The position numbers and the translations under genes were made by a program. The notes beneath the pieces were generated by a model that was not told where the DNA came from, did no database searches, and was given only the letters and a program-made list of their open reading frames with translations. From Sphingomonas sp. UBA4766 (GTDB lineage Bacteria; Pseudomonadota; Alphaproteobacteria; Sphingomonadales; Sphingomonadaceae), in the NCBI GenBank assembly GCA_002403415.1, contig DHHS01000187.1:1-5989 (forward strand): a stretch of 5,989 bases of DNA. The letters run 5' to 3'. Positions within the stretch are counted from its first letter, which is position 1; every line of letters begins with the position of its first letter. Shown one piece after another: positions 1 through 5,989 of this stretch.

Positions 1-759
1 CATCGCGCCGCCGCCGACGCCGAGCAATTCCGCCGCCGCACCTGCACGCCCGGCGCGCAGCAACCGACCAAGCGGATCGGCGCCCGCATCGACTTCGCCG
101 ATTACCGCATCGGCATCGACAGCCACGCGGTCAAAGGTCAACCGCGCGGCGATCGAGGAGTCAGCGAGTCGCTCCGCTTCCGCCGTCAGTCCGGCGGCTC
201 CCTGTGGCACCGCGAACAGGGTGATCCCATCGCTGTCCTCCAACGATCCCGCCGTGCGTGCGGCGACGATGATGACATCGGCGACATGGCCGTGGCTCAC
301 AAACTGCTTGGTGCCCGACAGTGTAAAGCCATTACCCGATCGTTCGGCGCGCATCGCAATGCCGGTGCCATGTTTTGCGCGCTCGTCAATCGCGAGCGCT
401 GCCACCGTTTCGCCGCGCAGGATCCCGGGGAAGTACCGCGCCGCGTGGGCGCTGCCCTTCAGCGCCTCAACGGCGGCAACTGCAGTCGTGAGGAAGGGGG
501 AGGGGGAGAGGTTACGGCCAATCTCCTCCAACACCACGCCCGCCTCGACATGGCCAAGCCCAAGTCCGCCGTCTTGCTCACCGATCAGCACGCCGGTGAA
601 GCCAAGCTCGGCGAATTGCTTCCACAAATCGCGGCTGAACCCGGTTGCGTCCTTCGCATCGCGCAGGGCTCGCAGGTGCTTGACGGGGGCGGCATCGGCC
701 ACGAAATCGCGCGCGGTGTCGCGCAGCATGGTTTGTTCATCGGTCAGATAGAGGGGCAT
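1..759 (-). CDS. Acyl-CoA dehydrogenase family protein, divergent subunit (C-terminus cut by window edge)
   Basis: The frame is open without a stop from the ATG at 759 to base 1, giving 253 residues; full-length relatives are about 350-400, so the C-terminal third is outside the window. The N-terminus (MPLYLTDEQTMLRDTARDF) is the usual helical start of the acyl-CoA dehydrogenase fold. ELGFTGVLIGEQDGGLGLG (51-69) is the typical N-terminal-domain signature, and GFTLSGTKQFVSHG (144-157) fits the middle beta-domain. These enzymes are FAD flavoproteins that form the 2,3-double bond of an acyl-CoA. At the place where canonical members carry a T-E-P-x-A-G-S-D flavin/substrate motif, this protein has ALAIDERAKHGTG (121-133), so that motif is lost. 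This is common in the partner subunit of heteromeric acyl-CoA dehydrogenases. The start is supported by AAGGAAG 8 nt upstream. It follows the canonical acyl-CoA dehydrogenase after 49 nt. Whether it keeps a catalytic Glu cannot be seen here. Confidence 0.88.
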   Translation of the reverse strand, partial: MPLYLTDEQTMLRDTARDFVADAAPVKHLRALRDAKDATGFSRDLWKQFAELGFTGVLIGEQDGGLGLGHVEAGVVLEEIGRNLSPSPFLTTAVAAVEALKGSAHAARYFPGILRGETVAALAIDERAKHGTGIAMRAERSGNGFTLSGTKQFVSHGHVADVIIVAARTAGSLEDSDGITLFAVPQGAAGLTAEAERLADSSIAARLTFDRVAVDADAVIGEVDAGADPLGRLLRAGRAGAAAELLGVGGGAM

Positions 760-767
760 TGTTCACG

Positions 768-774
768 CTTCCTT
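768..774 (-). promoter_or_regulatory. Ribosome binding site of the divergent acyl-CoA dehydrogenase
   Basis: The minus strand reads AAGGAAG, followed by 8 nt and then the ATG at 759. This is a good Shine-Dalgarno match. It fixes the start of a gene whose 3' end is missing from the window. Confidence 0.65.
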
Positions 775-808
775 GTTCGCGTCGGCGCACCCGCACCGCG
801 CACGATGA

Positions 809-1990
809 TTATGCAGAGGGCAGTTCCAAAATCCGCTTGGCGACGATGTTGAGCTGCACTTCGCTCGTCCCGCCCTCGATCGAATTGGCCTTGGTGCGCA
901 GCCACGCACGCGGCCCGGCACCACCGTTTGATCGCGCGCTTTCCCATTCCAGCGCGTCGGAGCCGCCGGCCGCCATCATCAACTCGTGGCGACTCTTGTT
1001 CAGCTCGGTGCCGTAATATTTCATCATGCTGGGTTGCGCAGGGTGGGCGCGACCCGCCTTCAGCTCGTCGATAAAGCGTTCGGACATCATGCCGAACGCC
1101 TGGGCACGCACTTCGAACAGCGCGATCGATGCGCGCAGGAGCGGATCGGCGAGCCGCCCGTCATGGTCGAGCCCGACGGTTGCGATCGCCCCCTCGATCA
1201 GCGGATTGCCGCCGGTCGAGGCAAGCCCCATGCCGCTAATCATCTCGCGCTCATGCCCCAAGAGATATTTGGCGACGTCCCAACCCTTGTTCTCGTCATG
1301 CACGCGGTTGGCCTTGGGCACTTTGACGTTATCGAAAAACGTCTCGCAAAATGGCGAATATCCGCTGATGAGCAGGATCGGCTTGGTCGACACGCCGGGC
1401 GATGCCATGTCGAACAGGACAAAGCTGATCCCGTTATGCTTGTCGGCCTTGTCGGTGCGGACGAGGCAGAAAATCCAGTCGGCCTTGTCGGCGTAGCTGG
1501 TCCAAACTTTCTGGCCGTTGATGATGTAATGGTCGCCCGCATCCTCAGCGCTCGTCGCAAGGCTGGCGAGGTCGGAACCGGCGTTGGGTTCCGAATAACC
1601 CTGACACCAGCGGATCTCACCGCGCGCGATTTTTGGCAGATGCTCGAGCTTTTGCTCCTCGGTGCCATATTTAAGGAGCGCTGGCCCAAGCATGGAAATA
1701 CCAAAACTGTTGAGCGGGTTACGGCATTTCATCGCCGCCATTTCTTCGCGCAGCACCTTGGTCTCAGCAGGCGAAAGCCCGCCGCCGCCATAGGCGACCG
1801 GCCAGTCTGGCACCGTCCAGCCGCGCGACGCCATTGCATCCATCCATTCCTTTTGCCCGGGCTGAAAATCCGGGTTGCGACCGCCCCAGCAGGCGTCCTT
1901 GTCCGACCGCACCGGCTCGCGCATTTCGGGTGGGCAATTGGCTTCGAGCCAGGCGCGGGTCTCGCTGCGGAAGGTTTCTAGGTCGCTCAT
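809..1990 (-). CDS. Acyl-CoA dehydrogenase (canonical, FAD-dependent)
   Basis: This complete 393-residue protein has the normal family length. It should oxidise an acyl-CoA to the trans-2-enoyl-CoA in the cytoplasm, passing electrons to electron-transfer flavoprotein. Visible landmarks, in order, are: the N-terminal helical domain with SRGWTVPDWPVAYGGGGLSP (55-74); the flavin/substrate motif WCQGYSEPNAGSDL (128-141); the beta-domain segment INGQKVWTSYADKADWIFC (157-175); and the C-terminal helical domain ending in NSIEGGTSEVQLNIVAKRIL (369-388). Glu372 in IEGGTSE sits where medium-chain acyl-CoA dehydrogenase has its catalytic base (YEG motif), so the protein looks catalytically competent. 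The start at 1990 has a GAGGAG site 8 nt upstream and lies 4 nt after the amidase stop. The next gene encodes a second, motif-poor acyl-CoA dehydrogenase, so the two may form a heteromer. Acyl chain or ring specificity cannot be read from sequence. Confidence 0.95.
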   Translation of the reverse strand: MSDLETFRSETRAWLEANCPPEMREPVRSDKDACWGGRNPDFQPGQKEWMDAMASRGWTVPDWPVAYGGGGLSPAETKVLREEMAAMKCRNPLNSFGISMLGPALLKYGTEEQKLEHLPKIARGEIRWCQGYSEPNAGSDLASLATSAEDAGDHYIINGQKVWTSYADKADWIFCLVRTDKADKHNGISFVLFDMASPGVSTKPILLISGYSPFCETFFDNVKVPKANRVHDENKGWDVAKYLLGHEREMISGMGLASTGGNPLIEGAIATVGLDHDGRLADPLLRASIALFEVRAQAFGMMSERFIDELKAGRAHPAQPSMMKYYGTELNKSRHELMMAAGGSDALEWESARSNGGAGPRAWLRTKANSIEGGTSEVQLNIVAKRILELPSA

Positions 1991-1994
1991 CGTT

Positions 1995-3308
1995 TCAGCT
2001 CCTCATCAAATCATGCGCCGCGCGGGCGATGGCAATCGCGGTCCAGTCGCGGTTGTAATCGGCAATCACCTGCACGCCGATCGGCAGGCCTTGTGCGTCG
2101 GTACCGATGCGCACACTGGTCGCGGGCAGCATCGGGAAAGTCGCAAGGCCCGGATAGGCGAGCTGCGCACCGGCGGGGGCCATGATGCCGTCGAGCTGCA
2201 GCAGCCGTTCACCCAGTGGCGTGTCGTCATGCGGATAGGCGGTCGTGCCCCACACCGGTGCGATCACGGCGTCATATGATCCGAACAATCGGCCCCAGTC
2301 GCGCCGACACTTCGCCTGTGCGTCGATTAGCGCGAACCAATCAGGAAGCGTCATCGGCGTGCCGCCTTCGGGCGCTGCGCCGCGCGCCATCGCAGTCAGC
2401 AGCATGCGGACATAATTCATGTGCTGGCCGATTAGATCGGGCAGCAGATCGCTGTCATGATCGACCCTTGCCCCCGCCGATGCGAAGGCGGTGCCGGTAG
2501 CCTCGATCGCGGCCTTGATGGCTGTCTGGACCGGGGCAAGCGGGTGTTCGGGCAGCAAGAGGATTCGCCAATCGCGGGGCTCGCGTGGGGCGGGGCGGCT
2601 GAGCGCGTCGCCACCCATCACCTCGAACAGTGCTTCCAGATCATCGGCATCACGCGCGATCGGGCCGATGACGTTGAGCGCCACGCCGCATCCTTCGGTT
2701 CGCGGGAAGTTGTGTCCGAAACTTAACAGCGCATTGTAAGTCGGCTTGTGACCCCACATCCCGCAAAACGCTGCGGGCGTCCGAATCGACCCGCCAATGT
2801 CCGATCCGATTTCGATTGGCACAAAGCCCGCCGCGAGTGCCGCCGCAGCCCCGCCCGACGAACCGCCGGGGACGCGGTCGAGATTATGCGGATTGCGCGT
2901 GCGGCCATAGACCGGGTTGTTGGTCTGAATATCGGCGAGCGCCACCGGAACATTAGTCTTGCCGAGAATTACGGCGCCCGCTGCCTTCAGCCGTTGGACG
3001 GCGACTGCGTCTTCGCTTGCGACGTGATCTGCGTGTTCGGCAAAGCCCCAGCAGCTGACAAGCCCGGCGACGTCGAAGCTTTCCTTCACCGTCATCGGCA
3101 CGCCGAGCAGCACACCCGAAGTGTCGCCCGCCGCGACCCGCGCATCGACCGCCCGCGCCTGCTCACGCGCCCGCTCAAAATCGCGGACGACAACCGCGTT
3201 GATCGCGCCATCGCCCGCCTCGATTCGGGCAATCGCTGCGTCACATTCGGCGAGCGCGGTGGTCTCACCAGATCGGATTGCAGCGGCAGTTGCGAGCGCA
3301 CCCCTCAT
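1995..3308 (-). CDS. Amidase-signature family hydrolase
   Basis: This complete 437-residue protein belongs to the amidase signature family, which hydrolyses amides and some esters through a Ser-cisSer-Lys triad. Lys75 lies in PMTVKESFDVAG (71-82). Ser150 lies in PGGSSGGAAAALAAG (147-161). The nucleophile Ser174 lies in GSDIGGSIRTPAAFCG (168-183). The spacings of 75 and 24 residues equal those known for GatA and fatty acid amide hydrolase, so the active site looks intact. No signal peptide is visible, so it is probably cytoplasmic. The ATG at 3308 overlaps the stop of the VOC gene (ATGA) and has no clear Shine-Dalgarno of its own, suggesting translational coupling. GatA is unlikely because no gatB or gatC flanks it and the enzyme is embedded among acyl-CoA genes. 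The C-terminal half, which sets specificity in this family, gives no substrate clue. It may release a carboxylic acid from an amide or ester for the neighbouring beta-oxidation enzymes. Confidence 0.93.
   Translation of the reverse strand: MRGALATAAAIRSGETTALAECDAAIARIEAGDGAINAVVVRDFERAREQARAVDARVAAGDTSGVLLGVPMTVKESFDVAGLVSCWGFAEHADHVASEDAVAVQRLKAAGAVILGKTNVPVALADIQTNNPVYGRTRNPHNLDRVPGGSSGGAAAALAAGFVPIEIGSDIGGSIRTPAAFCGMWGHKPTYNALLSFGHNFPRTEGCGVALNVIGPIARDADDLEALFEVMGGDALSRPAPREPRDWRILLLPEHPLAPVQTAIKAAIEATGTAFASAGARVDHDSDLLPDLIGQHMNYVRMLLTAMARGAAPEGGTPMTLPDWFALIDAQAKCRRDWGRLFGSYDAVIAPVWGTTAYPHDDTPLGERLLQLDGIMAPAGAQLAYPGLATFPMLPATSVRIGTDAQGLPIGVQVIADYNRDWTAIAIARAAHDLMRS
1999..2004 (-). promoter_or_regulatory. 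Ribosome binding site of the canonical acyl-CoA dehydrogenase, inside the amidase 3' end
   Basis: The minus strand reads GAGGAG, with 8 nt before the ATG at 1990. The site lies in the last codons of the amidase gene (before its TGA at 1997-1995). Ribosomes ending on the amidase would therefore pass over it, which favours coupled translation. Confidence 0.65.
3305..3308 (-). other. ATGA stop-start overlap between the VOC gene and the amidase gene
   Basis: ATG at 3308-3306 starts the amidase and TGA at 3307-3305 ends the VOC gene. No convincing Shine-Dalgarno precedes this ATG, so amidase synthesis probably depends on ribosomes finishing the VOC protein. Confidence 0.85.
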
Positions 3309-3742
3309 GCCGATGGCGGCTCGTTGCGGACGAATTGAACCAGTTCGATCTCATGTCCGTCCGGATCGGCGACGAACGCGATCTTCATCGGTCCCATGGC
3401 AAAGGGGGTGCGCAAGGCGCGCGCGCCGTGATCGAGCAGCCGTGCAAAGGCGGCATCAATGTCCCTCGTCAGAAAGCCGACCGGGCCGTGCGCCGACCCT
3501 TGCGTGAGCGTGCGTTCATCCTTCCAGCGAAACAGCACGAGCGTGAACCGGCCCTGCGGCATCGTCAGCATCGCTTCCTCAACCTCGGGCAAGTCGAACC
3601 TGGGGCCAGCTTCCACCATGCCGAACGCGCCGGCATAAAAGTCGATCATCGCTTGCATGTCGGTGACGATCAGCTTGAAGAAATTCAGCTGAAAGCCAAG
3701 ATCGGCCATGGTCGGCAGGGTGGCTGGAGCGGAGGCGGTCAT
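3305..3742 (-). CDS. VOC superfamily (glyoxalase/bleomycin-resistance/dioxygenase fold) protein
   Basis: This is a 145-residue, single-domain-length VOC protein. The first beta-alpha-beta unit is [23 protein letters not shown] (20-42), and the second starts near [21 protein letters not shown] (86-106). It closes with the family-typical [13 protein letters not shown] (125-137). Aligned by eye to glyoxalase I, only the last metal ligand, Glu133, is kept. The other three ligand positions appear to hold Phe21, Val69 and Pro87, so glyoxalase I activity is doubtful. A longer frame runs upstream to 3898, but that extension lies inside the previous gene and is low-complexity Arg-rich. The ATG at 3742 forms an ATGA overlap with the upstream stop and gives a normal family length, so I chose it; Met12 (3709) is an alternative. 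The role is unknown. An epimerase, isomerase or binding role for a CoA-pathway intermediate is possible but unproven. Confidence 0.88.
   Translation of the reverse strand: MTASAPATLPTMADLGFQLNFFKLIVTDMQAMIDFYAGAFGMVEAGPRFDLPEVEEAMLTMPQGRFTLVLFRWKDERTLTQGSAHGPVGFLTRDIDAAFARLLDHGARALRTPFAMGPMKIAFVADPDGHEIELVQFVRNEPPSA
3739..3742 (-). other. ATGA stop-start overlap between the bifunctional enzyme and the VOC gene
   Basis: The minus strand reads ATGA: ATG at 3742-3740 starts the VOC gene and TGA at 3741-3739 ends the hydratase/dehydrogenase gene. Such overlaps usually mean termination-reinitiation coupling. The overlap is also the main evidence for the VOC start, since the upstream GGTGGGCGG stretch is only a weak ribosome binding site. 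Confidence 0.85.
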
Positions 3743-5769
3743 TTGAACCGCCCACCGCTTTCGGCATTGGCCTTGAGCAGTTCGGCAACGGTGAACCCGT
3801 GCTTCTCCAGCCCGGCAACGATTTTCTTTGCGCCCTCGGTGTCGGCCCAGAACATCGGGCCGCCGCGATAGACCGGCCAGCCATAGCCGTAGATCCACAC
3901 GACATCGATATCGCTGGCGCGCTGCGCCATCTTCTCCTCTAGGATCAGCGCGCCTTCATTGACCATGGTGTAAAGCGTGCGTTCGATGATTTCCTCGTCG
4001 GAAATCTCGCGCTTGGGCAGGTTTGATCGGCTGCGGAAATCCTCGATGATCTCGGCGACGCGCGCGGAAGGCGTGGGATTGCGCTTTTCGTCATAATCGT
4101 AAAAGCCTGCGCCCTTTTTCTGGCCCCAGCGATCTTCGGCGCACAGGGCGTCGCGGATGCTTTCGATCCGGGTCGGGTCGCGGTGCCAGCCGATGTCGAC
4201 ACCGGCCAGATCGCTCATCTGGAACGGACCCATCGGCATCCCGAATTCGACATGGACGCGGTCAATCTGTTCCGGGGTGGCCCCTTCCATCAACAGCTTG
4301 TTCGCCTCCACTTGCCGCGGCATCAGCATGCGGTTGCCGATAAAGCCGTGGCACACGCCGGAGACGACCGCGACCTTCCGGATCGTTTTCGCCAGCGCCA
4401 TCACGGTCGCCAGCACATCGTCGGCAGTTTTCGCCCCGCGCACCACCTCAAGCAGCTTCATGACATTGGCGGGCGAGAAGAAGTGCATGCCGACCACGTC
4501 CTGCGGGCGGCTTGTGCTCGCGGCGATTTCGTCGATGTTGAGATAGCTGGTGTTCGACGCGAGGATCGCGCCGGGCTTCACAATCGCGTCAAGCTTGCCG
4601 AACAGCTCCTTCTTGACGTCCATATTCTCATAAACCGCTTCGATCACCAGATCGCAATCGGCGAGATCGTCCAGGCTGAGCGTGGGGGTGAGCGCCCCCA
4701 TCGCGGCCTCGACCTGCTCGGCCTTCATCCGTCCCTTGGCGGCCGACGCCTCATAGTTCTTGCGAATAACGCCGGCGCCGCGGTCGAGCGCGTCCTGCTG
4801 CATCTCGACGATGGTGACGGGAATGCCCGCCGATAGGAAGTTCATCGAAATGCCGCCGCCCATGGTGCCTGCACCAATCACGCCGACCTTCTTGATGGCA
4901 CGCAGCGCGATGTCGGGGGCAATGCCGTCAATCTTGGCGGCTTGGCGTTCGGCGAAGAACAAATGGCGCTGCGCCGCACTTTGGGTGCCCAGCATCAGCT
5001 TCATGAACTGCTGCCGTTCAAAGGTGATGCCATCGGCAAAGCTCGACCCATCGGTTGCCTTTTCCACGCAGGCAATGTTGGCGGCGGGCGCGTCGAACCC
5101 GCGGAAGCGCTTGGCATTCGCAGCCTTGAACGTAGCGACGGCCTCAGGATCGGCGGCGGCGACCTTCTCGCTCGCGCGGGGGAGCGGTCGGGCATCGGCC
5201 ATTTCGCGGGCAAAGGCGATGGCGTCTTCGGCGAGCGAGCCTTCGCCCGCAATCCGGTCGATCAGCCCGGCTTGCAGTGCGACCTTGGCCGGAATCGGAT
5301 CGCCAATCGCGGTCATCTGCAGCGCGAGCGGCACCCCCGCGAGGCGCGGAATCCGCTGCGTCCCGCCGGCACCGGGGAGCAGGCCGAGCTTGACTTCGGG
5401 CGTGCCGATCACCGCCTTGGGGTCGGCGATCCGGTAATGGCATGCCAGCGTCACTTCGCACCCACCGCCAAGGGCTGTGCCGTGGAACGCGGCGATAACG
5501 GGCTTGTCGGCCGCCTCGATCATGTCGAGGAGGGTGGGCAGGCCCGGCTCCTGCATCGGTTTGCCAAATTCGGTGATGTCGGCACCGGCAAAAAAGGTCT
5601 TGCCCTCGCAGCGGATCACCATCGCCTTCACGCTCGGATCGCTGAGCCCCTCCTTGATCCCGGCGTCCAGCCCCTGGCGCACCGCCGCGCCCAGCGCGTT
5701 GACCGGCGGGCTGTTGGAAATGATGACAAGGACGTCGCCGTGCCGTTCGGTGGTGATCGGGCTGGTCAT
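3739..5769 (-). CDS. Bifunctional enoyl-CoA hydratase/3-hydroxyacyl-CoA dehydrogenase (FadB/FadJ-like fusion)
   Basis: This 676-residue fusion should hydrate trans-2-enoyl-CoA and oxidise the 3-hydroxyacyl-CoA with NAD, the second and third steps of beta-oxidation. The N-terminal crotonase domain (about 1-195) has oxyanion-hole segments [10 protein letters not shown] (59-68) and [14 protein letters not shown] (97-110). It carries Glu105 and Glu125 with the same 20-residue spacing as FadB Glu119/Glu139. The dehydrogenase domain begins at [17 protein letters not shown] (293-309), with the NAD loop GAGTMG at 299-304. Ser408, His429 (in GMHFFSP), Glu441 and Asn479 match the spacing of human HADH Ser137/His158/Glu170/Asn208. 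Two C-terminal dehydrogenase domains follow (about 472-560 and 590-670), including [18 protein letters not shown] (621-638). FadB is about 730 residues, so this is a shorter form. AGGAG precedes the ATG by about 7 nt. The stop overlaps the VOC start. The usual partner thiolase is not in the window. The specific gene name fadB or fadJ cannot be assigned. Confidence 0.95.
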   Translation of the reverse strand: MTSPITTERHGDVLVIISNSPPVNALGAAVRQGLDAGIKEGLSDPSVKAMVIRCEGKTFFAGADITEFGKPMQEPGLPTLLDMIEAADKPVIAAFHGTALGGGCEVTLACHYRIADPKAVIGTPEVKLGLLPGAGGTQRIPRLAGVPLALQMTAIGDPIPAKVALQAGLIDRIAGEGSLAEDAIAFAREMADARPLPRASEKVAAADPEAVATFKAANAKRFRGFDAPAANIACVEKATDGSSFADGITFERQQFMKLMLGTQSAAQRHLFFAERQAAKIDGIAPDIALRAIKKVGVIGAGTMGGGISMNFLSAGIPVTIVEMQQDALDRGAGVIRKNYEASAAKGRMKAEQVEAAMGALTPTLSLDDLADCDLVIEAVYENMDVKKELFGKLDAIVKPGAILASNTSYLNIDEIAASTSRPQDVVGMHFFSPANVMKLLEVVRGAKTADDVLATVMALAKTIRKVAVVSGVCHGFIGNRMLMPRQVEANKLLMEGATPEQIDRVHVEFGMPMGPFQMSDLAGVDIGWHRDPTRIESIRDALCAEDRWGQKKGAGFYDYDEKRNPTPSARVAEIIEDFRSRSNLPKREISDEEIIERTLYTMVNEGALILEEKMAQRASDIDVVWIYGYGWPVYRGGPMFWADTEGAKKIVAGLEKHGFTVAELLKANAESGGRFK

Positions 5770-5776
5770 GAAAACT

Positions 5777-5781
5777 CTCCT
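5777..5781 (-). promoter_or_regulatory. Ribosome binding site of the bifunctional hydratase/dehydrogenase
   Basis: The minus strand reads AGGAG, extended to AGGAGA, about 7 nt before the ATG at 5769. It lies in the 22-nt spacer after the serine hydrolase stop. No promoter fits in this spacer, so transcription must come from upstream of the hydrolase gene or from within it. Confidence 0.7.
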
Positions 5782-5791
5782 GCAGGGACGA

Positions 5792-5989
5792 TTAACGGGT
5801 AAGCGCGCTGTAGATCAGCGTCTTGAGCTCGCGGCGGATCGGATAAGTGCTCGACGGGCGCAACTGCGTCATGAACACCATGCTGATCTGCTCGAGCGGA
5901 TCAATGAAGAAGGCGGTCGAAAACATGCCGCCCCAATAATATTCCCCGACCGAGCCGGGCATCATCGTTTTGGCGACATCCATCGTGAC
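5792..5989 (-). CDS. Serine hydrolase, beta-lactamase class C/family VIII esterase fold (C-terminal fragment)
   Basis: The last 65 codons and the TAA stop are visible; the gene continues past the right edge. The fragment has [20 protein letters not shown] (residues 12-31 of the fragment), then a strand ending [10 protein letters not shown] and a C-terminal helix. This is the usual end of beta-lactamase-fold serine hydrolases. WGG (19-21) sits where class C beta-lactamases have the KTG box, and a W/H-G-G there is typical of family VIII carboxylesterases rather than true beta-lactamases. The catalytic Ser-x-x-Lys and Tyr motifs would lie in the missing part, so activity cannot be judged. The stop is 22 nt before the hydratase/dehydrogenase ATG, placing it in the same operon. 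It probably hydrolyses an ester, or less likely an amide, related to the operon's substrate. Confidence 0.82.
   Translation of the reverse strand, partial: VTMDVAKTMMPGSVGEYYWGGMFSTAFFIDPLEQISMVFMTQLRPSSTYPIRRELKTLIYSALTR

Noticed and set aside
760..808. Intrinsic terminator or internal promoter between the two acyl-CoA dehydrogenase genes
   Set aside because: The possible stem is only 4 bp with no following U-run, and no convincing -35/-10 pair is visible.
986..1981. Long plus-strand open frame (331 codons) opposite the acyl-CoA dehydrogenase
   Set aside because: It is antisense to a well-supported gene, has no recognisable domain or ribosome binding site, and is expected from GC-rich codon use on the other strand.
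1995..3308. GatA subunit of the aspartyl/glutamyl-tRNA amidotransferase
   Set aside because: The triad fits, but that is shared by the whole family. The protein is shorter than typical GatA (about 480), and gatC and gatB are absent from its neighbours.
3743..3898. N-terminal extension of the VOC protein to an upstream ATG at 3898
   Set aside because: The extra 52 residues are Arg-rich out-of-frame sequence inside the upstream gene; the ATGA overlap start at 3742 gives a normal VOC protein.
4942..5802. Plus-strand open frame of 286 codons, and similar ones at 4183-4836 and 4760-5437, opposite the hydratase/dehydrogenase
   Set aside because: All are antisense shadows of a gene with complete catalytic motifs on the minus strand; their composition is Arg/Gly/Ala/His-rich with no family features.
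1995..5989. Nylon-oligomer-type pathway (an amidase-signature plus a beta-lactamase-fold hydrolase, as in NylA/NylB)
   Set aside because: The pairing of families is suggestive, but both families are very broad, the hydrolase's active site is outside the window, and nothing specific to 6-aminohexanoate oligomers is visible.
5792..5989. True class C beta-lactamase (antibiotic resistance)
   Set aside because: The KTG-box position reads WGG, typical of esterase-like relatives, and the gene sits in a catabolic operon without an ampR-like neighbour in view.

Overview
The window looks like a piece of a chromosome from a GC-rich alphaproteobacterium, most likely a sphingomonad (Sphingomonas/Sphingopyxis/Novosphingobium group). 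That placement is an inference from base composition, codon use and the style of the encoded proteins. It has not been checked by a search.

All six genes lie on the minus strand and read from the right edge to the left edge. In transcription order they are: the C-terminal end of a beta-lactamase-fold serine hydrolase (5792-5989, cut by the window edge); a 676-residue enoyl-CoA hydratase/3-hydroxyacyl-CoA dehydrogenase fusion (3739-5769); a 145-residue VOC (glyoxalase-fold) protein (3305-3742); a 437-residue amidase-signature hydrolase (1995-3308); a 393-residue acyl-CoA dehydrogenase (809-1990); and the first 253 residues of a second, divergent acyl-CoA dehydrogenase (1-759, cut by the window edge). 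Junctions are 22 nt, a 4-nt ATGA overlap, another 4-nt ATGA overlap, 4 nt and 49 nt, so this is almost certainly one operon. Its promoter would lie beyond the right edge. No gene-free stretch exceeds 50 nt, and I see no RNA gene, mobile element, CRISPR array or terminator.

Together the genes describe a CoA-dependent beta-oxidation module. One or both acyl-CoA dehydrogenase subunits would introduce the 2,3-double bond. The fusion protein would hydrate it and oxidise the 3-hydroxyl. The two hydrolases (amidase-signature and beta-lactamase fold) could release or trim an amide- or ester-linked substrate. A thiolase and a CoA ligase are not in the window. The physiological substrate cannot be read from the sequence; a branched, cyclic or steroid-like acid is one possibility because of the paired acyl-CoA dehydrogenases. 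The points most worth a second look are that pair, the intact amidase inside a beta-oxidation operon, and the VOC protein that appears to have lost most of the usual metal ligands.
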